DNA from: Flavobacterium sp.
GTDB lineage: Bacteria > Bacteroidota > Bacteroidia > Flavobacteriales > Flavobacteriaceae
Direction of reading: 5' to 3'
Length of the DNA: 64,000 bases
NCBI GenBank assembly: GCA_017983975.1
Contig: JAGOAL010000003.1
Coordinates: 1-64,000 of the forward strand
A program made the position numbers and the translations under genes. Under the pieces are notes generated by a model. That model did not search any database and was not told the DNA's origin. It saw nothing but the letters and a program-made list of their open reading frames with translations. Of the stretch, positions 16,418-25,032 are shown one piece after another (position 1 is the first letter of the stretch; each line of letters opens with the position of its first letter).

Positions 16418-19039
16418 TTATTTTTTAACCAACATCCGCTTGATTTCGTTTAGCTTCATTAAAGCTTCTACCGGCGTTAAGGTATTAATATCAATATTCA
16501 TGATTTCTTCTTTAATTTCCTCTAAAAGCGGATCATCTAAATTAAAGAAACTCAATTGCAATTCATCATTAGCCGCTTTTATACCGGATAACTCTTCGCT
16601 TGAATGTCTTTTTTCTAATTGCTTTAATAATTTTTGCGCTTTTTGAATGACAATTTGAGGCATTCCTGCCATTTTTGCCACGTGAATACCAAAACTATGT
16701 GCGCTTCCGCCTTTCACTAATTTGCGAATGAATAAAACGGTGTCTTTTAATTCCTTTACCGAAACATTGAAATTCTGAATACGATCAAACGTAACTTCCA
16801 TTTCGTTTAATTCGTGATAATGCGTAGCAAAAAGTGTTTTTGGTTTATTTGGATGTTCGTGCAAATATTCTGAAATCGCCCAAGCAATCGAAATTCCGTC
16901 ATAAGTTGAAGTTCCTCGTCCAATTTCATCTAACAACACCAAACTTCTTTCTGATATATTATTCAAAATCGAAGCCGTTTCGTTCATCTCTACCATAAAA
17001 GTAGATTCGCCCATCGAAATATTATCGCTTGCTCCTACTCTAGTAAAAATTTTATCCACTACGCCCATTCGCACGCTTTCTGCAGGAACAAAACCACCCA
17101 TTTGAGCCATCAACACAATTAAAGCCGTTTGACGCAAGATTGCCGATTTACCCGACATATTTGGACCGGTAATCATGATGATTTGTTGGGTTTCTCTATC
17201 CAAATACACGTCATTTGAAATATACGGCACACCCACAGGCAATTGCTTTTCAATAACAGGATGGCGTCCTTCTTTAATTTCTAAATCAAAACTTTCATCT
17301 AAATCAGGGCAAACATATTTATTATCAATCGCTAATTGCGTAAAAGAAGTCAAACAATCTAATTGCGCAATTAAATTAGCATTCAACTGAACGTGTTTGA
17401 TATACGTTGCAATCCAATTGACCAATTGCTCAAACAATTGATTTTCTAATTGATGGATTTTTTCTTCTGCACCTAAAATTTTAGATTCGTATTCCTTTAA
17501 TTCTTCCGTAATGTAGCGCTCTGCATTCACTAAGGTTTGCTTGCGAATCCATTCGGCTGGAACTTTATCTTTATGTGTGTTTCGAACTTCGATATAATAT
17601 CCAAAAACGTTATTGAACGAAACTTTCAACGAAGGAATTCCAGAAGCAGCACTTTCTCTTTGCTCTAATTCTTCCAAATACCCTTTTCCAGTGGATGAAA
17701 TCGCTCGTAATTCATCTAATTCTGAATGAACTCCTACTGCAATAGCATTCCCTTTATTTACACTAACTGGTGCCTCTTCTTGAATCGTCGATTTGATTTT
17801 CTCGCGTAACAATTCACAAGCATGTAAACTATCACCAATTACTCGTAATGCTTCATTTTCACTAGCTAAAGCCAATGTTTTAATCGGAATAATCGCATCC
17901 AATGAATCTTTCAAAAAATTGACTTCTCTTGGCGAAATTTTGCCTGTAGCTACTTTCGAAATCAACCGTTCCAAATCGGAAATTTGCTTGATTTGATATT
18001 GAATTTGCTGTAAAACTTCTGGATTAGATTTCAGATACGAAATTACTTCATGACGACTTCTAATTTTTGCAATATCTTTCAAAGGAAGCGCCAACCAGCG
18101 TTTCAACAACCTTGCACCCATTGGCGAAAGCGTTTTATCAATTACATCTAAAAGCGTCACGGCATTTGGATTATAACTGTGGTATAATTCTAAATTTCGA
18201 ATGGTAAATTTATCCATCCAAACGTAAGCATCTTCAGCAATACGTTGAATATTGGTAATGTGTTGGATTTTATTATGTTGTGTTTCCGATAAATAATACA
18301 AAATGGCTCCTGAAGCAATCAAACCTTCTGTTAATTCTTCGACACCAAAGCCTTTTAGCGAATTGGTTTGAAAATGTTTGGTCAAACTTTCTAAGGCAAA
18401 ATCTTCTTTATACACCCAATCTTCCAAAAAGAAGGTGTGAAAATCGTCTCCAAAAACCGAATTAAACTGATTTTTAAACTGTTTCGGAATTAAAATTTCA
18501 CTCGGACGAAAGTTTTGCAATAATTTATCGATGTATTCTTCATTGCCTTGCGATACTAAAAATTCGCCTGTTGAGACATCTAAAAACGAAACCCCAAGGG
18601 ATTTCTTTCCAAAATGCACTGCGGCTAAAAAATTATTTGATTTGGATTGCAACACCTCATCATTCATTGAAACTCCAGGCGTAACTAATTCGGTTACCCC
18701 ACGCTTTACAATGGTTTTAGTCATTTTTGGATCTTCTAATTGGTCACAAATCGCCACTCGAAGTCCGGCTTTGACTAACTTGGGTAAATAGGTATTAATA
18801 GAATGATGCGGAAAGCCTGCTAAAGCGGTTTCGGTTTCAGAACCTGCACCTCTTTTTGTCAAAGTAATGCCTAAAATTTGTGCTGCTCGAACAGCATCTT
18901 CTCCAAAGGTTTCATAAAAATCGCCCACACGAAACAACAAACAAGCATCGGGATATTTATTTTTTATCTCGTTGTATTGTTTCATTAAAGGCGTTTCCTT
19001 TGGTGTTTTATCAGGAGTTACTGCAGATTTTTTCGCCAC
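16418..19039 (-). CDS. mutS: DNA mismatch repair protein MutS
   Basis: MutS recognises mismatches and recruits MutL. Domain I shows [17 protein letters not shown] and the mismatch-wedge FYETFGEDA; the core/clamp follows; the ATPase has Walker A GPNMSGKS, Walker [12 protein letters not shown] and the conserved [10 protein letters not shown] place the start at a GTG at 19039, giving [21 protein letters not shown] and 873 aa, a normal length. The open frame extends 42 codons further to an ATG at 19165, but that stretch is non-conserved and lies partly in repeat-like intergenic sequence. Confidence 0.95.
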   Translation of the reverse strand: MAKKSAVTPDKTPKETPLMKQYNEIKNKYPDACLLFRVGDFYETFGEDAVRAAQILGITLTKRGAGSETETALAGFPHHSINTYLPKLVKAGLRVAICDQLEDPKMTKTIVKRGVTELVTPGVSMNDEVLQSKSNNFLAAVHFGKKSLGVSFLDVSTGEFLVSQGNEEYIDKLLQNFRPSEILIPKQFKNQFNSVFGDDFHTFFLEDWVYKEDFALESLTKHFQTNSLKGFGVEELTEGLIASGAILYYLSETQHNKIQHITNIQRIAEDAYVWMDKFTIRNLELYHSYNPNAVTLLDVIDKTLSPMGARLLKRWLALPLKDIAKIRSRHEVISYLKSNPEVLQQIQYQIKQISDLERLISKVATGKISPREVNFLKDSLDAIIPIKTLALASENEALRVIGDSLHACELLREKIKSTIQEEAPVSVNKGNAIAVGVHSELDELRAISSTGKGYLEELEQRESAASGIPSLKVSFNNVFGYYIEVRNTHKDKVPAEWIRKQTLVNAERYITEELKEYESKILGAEEKIHQLENQLFEQLVNWIATYIKHVQLNANLIAQLDCLTSFTQLAIDNKYVCPDLDESFDLEIKEGRHPVIEKQLPVGVPYISNDVYLDRETQQIIMITGPNMSGKSAILRQTALIVLMAQMGGFVPAESVRMGVVDKIFTRVGASDNISMGESTFMVEMNETASILNNISERSLVLLDEIGRGTSTYDGISIAWAISEYLHEHPNKPKTLFATHYHELNEMEVTFDRIQNFNVSVKELKDTVLFIRKLVKGGSAHSFGIHVAKMAGMPQIVIQKAQKLLKQLEKRHSSEELSGIKAANDELQLSFFNLDDPLLEEIKEEIMNIDINTLTPVEALMKLNEIKRMLVKK

Positions 19040-19100
19040 AATTTCTAATTTAAGTATAATTGCGAAGGTATAAAATAAAGTAGTAAAATAAAAGAAACTA

Positions 19101-19130
19101 GATTTAAGATATTTAGATTTTAGATGTTCT
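19101..19130. repeat. 7/8-bp-period tract upstream of mutS
   Basis: Words GATTTAA, GATATTTA, GATTTTA, GATGTTCT (7, 8, 7, 8 bases), all opening with GAT. A little further on (19152-19191) CTTTGTG recurs three times at uneven spacing. Confidence 0.55.
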
Positions 19131-19201
19131 GATAAGTTTACAGTTAAAAACTCTTTGTGAGCCATGTGCCTTCTTTGTGAGCTTTGTGGTTAAAAAACTA
19201 A

Positions 19202-19232
19202 TTGTCTAATTAACACATTATATCTATTTTTG
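19202..19232 (+). promoter_or_regulatory. Promoter of the SpoU methyltransferase gene
   Basis: TTG at 19202-19204, a 20-bp spacer and TATTTTTG at 19225-19232. Only four bases separate it from the ATG at 19237, implying a leaderless or nearly leaderless mRNA. Confidence 0.7.
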
Positions 19233-19236
19233 CATT

Positions 19237-19773
19237 ATGAGAAAATTAGCCAACGCAGAATTAGATCGTAAAAACATTGACGAGTTTAAAGAAGCTCAAA
19301 AAACACCTATCATTGTAATCTTAGACGATATTCGAAGTTTGCATAATATTGGTTCGGTTTTTAGAACTTCAGATGCTTTTTTGATTGAGAAGATTTATTT
19401 GTGTGGTATTACGGCTGTTCCACCTAATAAAGAAATTCATAAAACGGCTCTTGGTGCAACTGAAACGGTTGCTTGGGAATACGCTAAAGAGGTTTTAGAA
19501 GTGATAAATCATTTAAAATCGGAAAATGTAAAAGTCTATTCGGTGGAGCAAACAGAAAATGCAATTATGTTGGATGATTTTCAGCCTCAAATCAATACGA
19601 AATACGCCTTAATTTTTGGAAACGAAGTAAAAGGAGTTTCACAAGAAGCGATTAATTTAAGTGATGGCGTGATTGAAATTCCGCAATTAGGCAGCAAACA
19701 TTCGTTGAATATTTCAGTAAGTGCTGGAATTGTAATTTGGGATTTATTTCAAAAAATAAACACTATTGAATAA
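19237..19773 (+). CDS. SpoU/TrmH family RNA 2'-O-methyltransferase
   Basis: A 178-aa SPOUT methyltransferase that would methylate a ribose 2'-OH in tRNA or rRNA. All three family motifs are present: motif 1 NIGSVFRTSDAF, motif 2 LIFGNEVKGV and motif 3 IPQLGSKHSLNISVSAGI, which form the SAM-binding trefoil knot. There is no N-terminal substrate-binding extension, so it is a minimal form similar to TrmL or TrmH; the target nucleotide cannot be named. It is divergent from mutS. Confidence 0.92.
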   Translation: MRKLANAELDRKNIDEFKEAQKTPIIVILDDIRSLHNIGSVFRTSDAFLIEKIYLCGITAVPPNKEIHKTALGATETVAWEYAKEVLEVINHLKSENVKVYSVEQTENAIMLDDFQPQINTKYALIFGNEVKGVSQEAINLSDGVIEIPQLGSKHSLNISVSAGIVIWDLFQKINTIE

Positions 19774-19793
19774 CGTTTTCTTTCTGTTTATAC

Positions 19794-19801
19794 TATATTT
19801 G
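19794..19801 (+). promoter_or_regulatory. -7 element of the lectin-domain gene
   Basis: Perfect TATATTTG, four bases before the ATG at 19806, again suggesting a leaderless transcript. Confidence 0.6.
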
Positions 19802-19805
19802 CTGT

Positions 19806-21866
19806 ATGATTAAACTAAAAAAATCATTCCTTATTTTTCTATTATTTTCAAGTATACTATTTGGACAAAATGTTGCCCCAATTTTACAAGCTACTGGAAA
19901 TCAAACTTATTGTCCGCAAACTTCTCTACCGATTGTTACCAATATGTCTATAATTGATCCTGATGATCCTGGAATTGCAGCCATGTATATTCAAATTTCT
20001 TCGGGTTATGTTGCAGGGCAAGATGTGCTAATATTAACAGGGACACACCCAACTATTGTAGCCTCATGGAATACTGTTGAAGGCAAACTAACATTAAGCG
20101 GTGTAAGCGGAAATCCAACTTATGCTGAATTTATAGCGGCTATTGAAGCTGTAGTGTATAATAATTCAAGCCCAAATCCTAGTGGTCAAAGAGTTTTTTC
20201 GATTACAGTTGGACAAGCTAATTATTTAGCAACGACAGGACATTATTATGAATTTGTTCCAAACATTGGCATTGACTGGAATTCTGCAAAAAATGTAGCT
20301 TCGGCTTCAACCTACTACGGATTGCAAGGCTACTTAGCTACAATAACAATGATGGATGAAGTTCAAATCTCTGGAGTTCAAGCTTCAGGAGCTGGCTGGA
20401 TTGGAGGTACTGATGTAGAAACTGAAGGCGTTTGGAAATGGGAAACAGGGCCTGAGCTAGGTACTATTTTTTGGAATGGAGGTATCAATGGTAGTTCTCC
20501 AAATTTTTCCTTTTGGAATTCTAACGAACCAAACAACTCAGGAGATGAAGATTATGCACACGTTACGGCTCCTGGCGTAGGTCAACCAGGCTCTTGGAAC
20601 GATCTTACAATTAATGGAGCAACAAGCGGAGACTATCAACCGAAAGGCTATATTGTGGAATATGGAGGAATGCCTGGCGACCCAATCTTGCAAATATCTA
20701 CAACTACAACAATTACTATTCCTCAAATTACATCAACCGCTAGTGCAACAAAATGTGGAAGCGGAAGCGTATTATTAGAAGCATCTGCTTCAGCAGGAAC
20801 AGTCCACTGGTATACCAATTCAACAGGAGGAACACCAGTATTTTCTGGAAGTTCTTTCACAACTCCAGTATTAACAAATACTACCAACTATTATATTGAT
20901 GCTTTTCCTGTAGGATGTACTACTGGAAATAGAATATTGGTAACTGCAACAATTAATGAAGTTCCAATTACAAATTTTACACCACCTCTTGATATTTGTG
21001 AAAATTCAAATAGCACTTTAAATGCAACAACAAGTATTGGTGTAATTAATTGGTATGATTCAGCTACAAGTACTTCACCAATTGCAACTGGAACTTCATT
21101 TACAACACCAAATTTAACAACAACAACTACCTATTATTTTGAAGCAATTCATAACAATTGTAACTCAACAAGAACGGCTATTACAGTTCAGGTAAGCACT
21201 ACTCCAAACGTTCAAGACGAGATAGTTAGCTTTTGTGAAAATACAGGAATAACAATTCATTCGGGAATAAGCAATGCTACTTATTTATGGTCAACAGGAG
21301 CAACAAGTCAAAACATTATTATTTTTGATGCAGGAAATTATAGTGTAACAATCACAAATAACGCTGGCTGTAGTGCTACCAAAAATTTTACTGCAACAGT
21401 TTACCCAATTCCGCTTATAGATGCTGTTTTAGTCGAAAGCGATCAAATTACTATAATTCCTCTAAATTCTGGTGATTTTGAATATTCAATTAATGGAATT
21501 AATTATTTTTCTTCCCCACAATTTTCAATCTCAGAAGGAGGATTATATACCGCTTACATTAAAGAAATTCATGATTGTGGTATTGCAAGAAAAACTTTTG
21601 TAGTACTTTCTACTCCACCTTATTTTACACCAAATAGTGACGGAATAAACGATTTTTGGATGATTAAAGGAATAAACTATTTCCCAAAAGCAATTACAAC
21701 TATTTTTGATAGACAAGGCCAATTAATTACTACTTTAAGACAGAATAAATTAGTATGGGATGGCACTTTCAATAATGAAAAATTACCTTCTACTGACTAT
21801 TGGTTTGTGTGCGAAATTCCAGAAACCAATCAAATTATTAAAGGCCATTTTTCATTAATTCGCTAA
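19806..21866 (+). CDS. C-type lectin-domain protein with T9SS type B sorting domain
   Basis: A 686-aa secreted protein. After a signal peptide (ends near FGQ) comes a cadherin-like segment (about 25-140), then a C-type lectin fold (about 145-300) with GHYYEFV, WNSAKNVA, GWIGGTD, FWNSNEPNN (an EPN-type sugar motif) and SWNDL. Two Ig-like units follow, both opening like HWYTNSTGG or NWYDSATST, then a PKD-like unit. The last ~85 residues (YFTPNSDGINDFW through FDRQGQLI) are the type B CTD used by gliding-motility-associated T9SS cargo. Its 3' end overlaps folK-dNK by 12 bases, tail to tail. Confidence 0.92.
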   Translation: MIKLKKSFLIFLLFSSILFGQNVAPILQATGNQTYCPQTSLPIVTNMSIIDPDDPGIAAMYIQISSGYVAGQDVLILTGTHPTIVASWNTVEGKLTLSGVSGNPTYAEFIAAIEAVVYNNSSPNPSGQRVFSITVGQANYLATTGHYYEFVPNIGIDWNSAKNVASASTYYGLQGYLATITMMDEVQISGVQASGAGWIGGTDVETEGVWKWETGPELGTIFWNGGINGSSPNFSFWNSNEPNNSGDEDYAHVTAPGVGQPGSWNDLTINGATSGDYQPKGYIVEYGGMPGDPILQISTTTTITIPQITSTASATKCGSGSVLLEASASAGTVHWYTNSTGGTPVFSGSSFTTPVLTNTTNYYIDAFPVGCTTGNRILVTATINEVPITNFTPPLDICENSNSTLNATTSIGVINWYDSATSTSPIATGTSFTTPNLTTTTTYYFEAIHNNCNSTRTAITVQVSTTPNVQDEIVSFCENTGITIHSGISNATYLWSTGATSQNIIIFDAGNYSVTITNNAGCSATKNFTATVYPIPLIDAVLVESDQITIIPLNSGDFEYSINGINYFSSPQFSISEGGLYTAYIKEIHDCGIARKTFVVLSTPPYFTPNSDGINDFWMIKGINYFPKAITTIFDRQGQLITTLRQNKLVWDGTFNNEKLPSTDYWFVCEIPETNQIIKGHFSLIR

Positions 21867-22991
21867 TGTTGCTTGTTGAATTTTGTTCAATAAGAATAAA
21901 TAATCGGCTTGATTTTTAACGAAGTCCAATTCAGAAACATCGATAATTAAAACATTTAAATTGGTTTGCGTTTTGATGTAATCTAAATATCCTTGATTAA
22001 TTTTTTCTAAATACGAAGCTTCAATTTCTTGTTCATAACTACGTCCACGCTTTTTAATATTTCGCAATAAACGAACGGTATTTTGATACAAATAAACGTA
22101 TAAATCGGGTTTTGGCATTTCTTTATGAATGATATCAAACATGGTTTTATACAAACGGAATTCGTCTTCTTGAAGCGTAACTTTGGCAAAAATCAACGAT
22201 TTAAAAATATGATAATCGGCCACTACAAAATCTTTGAACAAATCAAATTGCGCCAAATCATCGGATAATTGTTGGTATCTATCGGCCAAAAAAGACATTT
22301 CTAAAGGAAACGCATACCGACTTTGATCTTTATAAAATTTTGGTAAAAAAGGATTATCGGCAAAGCGTTCTAAAACTAATTTTGCATTACAATCTTCGGC
22401 TAATTTTGAAGCTAATGTTGTTTTACCTGCTCCAATATTTCCTTCAATAGCAATGTAATTGAATTGTTGTAACGCTAATTTTTCAATGGGCGAAACTATA
22501 GAATGAACTGCTTTGATTTCGCTTACATCATCCGTTTGAACTAATAATTGAGCAATCGATTTTTTCAACGTTGGATGTTCCCAGTTTAATCCTAAATCCA
22601 ACATAGGTTGCAATACAAATTTGCGGTTTTGTAATAACGGATGTGGAATTTGTAAGTTTTCGGTTTCAATAATTTCTTCGTCAAAAGCGATTATATCAAT
22701 ATCAATAATTCGGGCTTGATAACCAGAATCATTCGATCGCTCTCTGCCTAACATTTTTTCGACCTTTAAAACCTGTTTCAATATTTTTTGTGGCGATTTT
22801 GAGGTATGAATAAGAATTGCAGCGTTATAAAAAGGTTCGCTATCAAATCCCCAAGCCGGCGTTTCGTATATTTTTGAAACTTTAACTACAACCGCTATTT
22901 CGCTATGAATCAAATCAATACAAGTAGTAATCATAGATAATCGATTACCTTGATTACTTCCTAAAGATAGAATTACTTGATGTTGCTTCAT
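21855..22991 (-). CDS. folK: HPPK (FolK) fused to deoxynucleoside kinase
   Basis: A 378-aa two-domain enzyme. Residues 1-160 are 6-hydroxymethyl-7,8-dihydropterin pyrophosphokinase (LSLGSNQGNR, YETPAWG, the Mg-binding IDIDI, PHPLLQNRKFVL), which makes the pterin precursor of folate. Residues ~175-378 are a deoxynucleoside kinase with Walker A EGNIGAGKTT, the LERFADNPFLP segment, SFLADRYQQ, and a late YLEKINQGY helix. I recall this fusion from Bacteroidetes; it joins folate and dNTP supply. Start placed at the ATG giving MKQHQVILSLGS; the longer frame to 23060 adds a non-conserved leader. Confidence 0.92.
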   Translation of the reverse strand: MKQHQVILSLGSNQGNRLSMITTCIDLIHSEIAVVVKVSKIYETPAWGFDSEPFYNAAILIHTSKSPQKILKQVLKVEKMLGRERSNDSGYQARIIDIDIIAFDEEIIETENLQIPHPLLQNRKFVLQPMLDLGLNWEHPTLKKSIAQLLVQTDDVSEIKAVHSIVSPIEKLALQQFNYIAIEGNIGAGKTTLASKLAEDCNAKLVLERFADNPFLPKFYKDQSRYAFPLEMSFLADRYQQLSDDLAQFDLFKDFVVADYHIFKSLIFAKVTLQEDEFRLYKTMFDIIHKEMPKPDLYVYLYQNTVRLLRNIKKRGRSYEQEIEASYLEKINQGYLDYIKTQTNLNVLIIDVSELDFVKNQADYLFLLNKIQQATLAN

Positions 22992-23104
22992 AGTGGCAAA
23001 ATAACAAACATTTTTAGACTTATAATTTACCTTTTCGGTTTTTTTATGAACATGTAACAATTTTATTCCTTTTGCTACTTATAGTCAATAAAAAATAAAT
23101 TAAA

Positions 23105-24871
23105 ATGAAATTTTTAGGAAATGTATTAGCCACAGTAATTGGACTATTTGTATTTTGTCTTGTTTTTTTCTTTGGAATCATCATTATTGGTGCTATTGCC
23201 GGAGGAAATGAAGACACCGTTAAAGTAGAAGAAAACGCCGTAATTGAATTAGACTTGTCAAAAGTTTCTCTAGACTATGCCGGAAAAACAAGCTATAAAG
23301 ACTTCAACTATTTTGAAGCCGATCATGATGGTGTAACCGATATTCTAAATGCAATTGAAGTTGCTAAAAATGATGATAAAATCAAAGGAATCTCCATTCT
23401 TAATAACCAATCTCAACTAGGGTTAGCCCAAATGAAATCGGTGCGAGACAAACTTGAAGAATTCAAAAAAACAGGCAAATTTGTATATGCTTATGCCAAT
23501 TATTACACGCAAGGCGAATACTATTTAAATTCAGTAGCAAACAAAGTTTACCTTAACCCAGTGGGTCTAGTAGATTTCAAAGGACTTTCGGCCGAAATTT
23601 TATACTTAAAAGAGTTGCAAGAAAAATCGGGTGTTAAATTTGAAGTGATTCGTCACGGAAAATATAAAAGTGCGGTTGAACCGTTTTTAGCACAAGAAAT
23701 GAGTCCGGAAAATCGCGAACAAATGACAGTTTTACTTCAATCCATTTGGAACACCATTGTTGCTGATATTGCTAAAAGCAGAAAATTAACCGTGGCACAA
23801 TTAGATGCTATTGCCAACACTTTAGGAGCTAGAACTCCAGAATTAGCGCTTGCCAATAAGCTAGTAGACCAAATTGCTTATGAAGATGAATATCATAACG
23901 CCATTCGAAATATCTTAAAAGTCGATAAAAAAGAAAAATACAATACCATTAGCATTACAGATTATGCCAAAACAGCCGCATTAACTGTTGACGATTATTC
24001 AAAAGACGATATTATTGCGGTTATCTATGCTCAAGGTGAAATCATGAGTGGTGAAGGCGATGTCAACATTATTGGCGAAGGCTCTATCAAGCGTTCTTTA
24101 GAAGAAGCGCGTAATGATGATGACGTAAAATCCATTGTTTTGCGAGTGGATAGCCCTGGTGGAAATGCATTGACTTCAGAATTAATTTGGAGAGAAATAG
24201 AAATTACTAAAAAAGTAAAACCTGTTGTGGTTTCCATGGGTAATTATGCGGCATCAGGCGGTTATTATATTGCAGCAAATGCTAATCGTATTTTTGCTGA
24301 ACCAAATACCATTACAGGTTCTATCGGGGTTTTTGGTATGTTACCAAACATGAGTCAATTGGGTAAAAATATTGGTATCAATGCCGAACAAGTGAAAACC
24401 CATACCAATGCAAACGGTTACAGCATTTTTGAACCAATGGACGAGAATTTTAAAGGTTATGTATTAGAAAGCATTGAAAAAACGTATGCCACATTTTTAA
24501 AACGAGTAGCCGAGGGTAGAAATATGTCTACAGCACAAGTAGATGCTATGGCTCAAGGTAGAGTTTGGACCGGAATGGATGCTAAAAAATTAGGCTTAGT
24601 AGATGAAATTGGAGGACTTGAAGCCGCAATAAAATATGCTGCAAAATTAGGAAAAACCACTAGTTATAGAACTGAAAATTTTCCTGAATATGAGAAAAAT
24701 TTTGAAGACTTTTTATCCAACTTTACAGGTATAGCAGCACTTCAAACGAAAGAACAACTCTTAAAAGAACAATTAGGCGAAGAAGGATTTCAAATGCTAG
24801 AACAAATAAAACGTGTAAAAAGCAGAAAAGGAATTCAAGCAATGATGCCTTATGAAATTAGTATTCATTAA
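23105..24871 (+). CDS. sppA: Signal peptide peptidase SppA, 67-kDa type
   Basis: SppA is a membrane-bound S49 protease that degrades cleaved signal peptides. One N-terminal membrane helix (about 5-32) is followed by two S49 domains, 588 aa in all, as in the long E. coli form. The catalytic lysine lies in the N-terminal domain in HGKYKSAVEPF, the serine in the C-terminal domain in NYAASGGYYIA, preceded by RVDSPGGNAL. Single gene with a strong terminator behind it. Confidence 0.95.
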   Translation: MKFLGNVLATVIGLFVFCLVFFFGIIIIGAIAGGNEDTVKVEENAVIELDLSKVSLDYAGKTSYKDFNYFEADHDGVTDILNAIEVAKNDDKIKGISILNNQSQLGLAQMKSVRDKLEEFKKTGKFVYAYANYYTQGEYYLNSVANKVYLNPVGLVDFKGLSAEILYLKELQEKSGVKFEVIRHGKYKSAVEPFLAQEMSPENREQMTVLLQSIWNTIVADIAKSRKLTVAQLDAIANTLGARTPELALANKLVDQIAYEDEYHNAIRNILKVDKKEKYNTISITDYAKTAALTVDDYSKDDIIAVIYAQGEIMSGEGDVNIIGEGSIKRSLEEARNDDDVKSIVLRVDSPGGNALTSELIWREIEITKKVKPVVVSMGNYAASGGYYIAANANRIFAEPNTITGSIGVFGMLPNMSQLGKNIGINAEQVKTHTNANGYSIFEPMDENFKGYVLESIEKTYATFLKRVAEGRNMSTAQVDAMAQGRVWTGMDAKKLGLVDEIGGLEAAIKYAAKLGKTTSYRTENFPEYEKNFEDFLSNFTGIAALQTKEQLLKEQLGEEGFQMLEQIKRVKSRKGIQAMMPYEISIH

Positions 24872-24888
24872 TAGAACAGCATAAAAAA

Positions 24889-24928
24889 TAAAAATCCCAA
24901 AGACAAGTTGTTTTTGGGATTTTTTTTA
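24889..24928 (+). terminator. Intrinsic terminator of sppA
   Basis: Stem AAAATCCCAAA/TTTGGGATTTT around a loop of about 12 nt, with flanking A- and T-runs. Confidence 0.85.
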
Positions 24929-24944
24929 AAGTTTAACGAAACCT

Positions 24945-24978
24945 TTGTTCCAATAGTTCATTTTTGGTACTACTTTTG
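24945..24978 (+). promoter_or_regulatory. Promoter of the AsmA gene
   Basis: TTG at 24945-24947, a 23-bp spacer and TACTTTTG at 24971-24978; leader of about 50 nt. Confidence 0.6.
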
Positions 24979-25032
24979 TATTACTAATTTTAGCACTTAA
25001 ATAAACCTATTCAATTCCCTAAAAAATACACT

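Noticed and set aside
19040..19165. 42-codon N-terminal extension of MutS to an ATG at 19165
   Set aside because: Not MutS-like, overlaps repeat-like spacer, and a GTG at 19039 gives the usual MutS N-terminus.
19152..19191. CTTTGTG repeats as a member of the heptad class
   Set aside because: The word recurs three times but spacing is uneven, so the 7-bp period is not supported.
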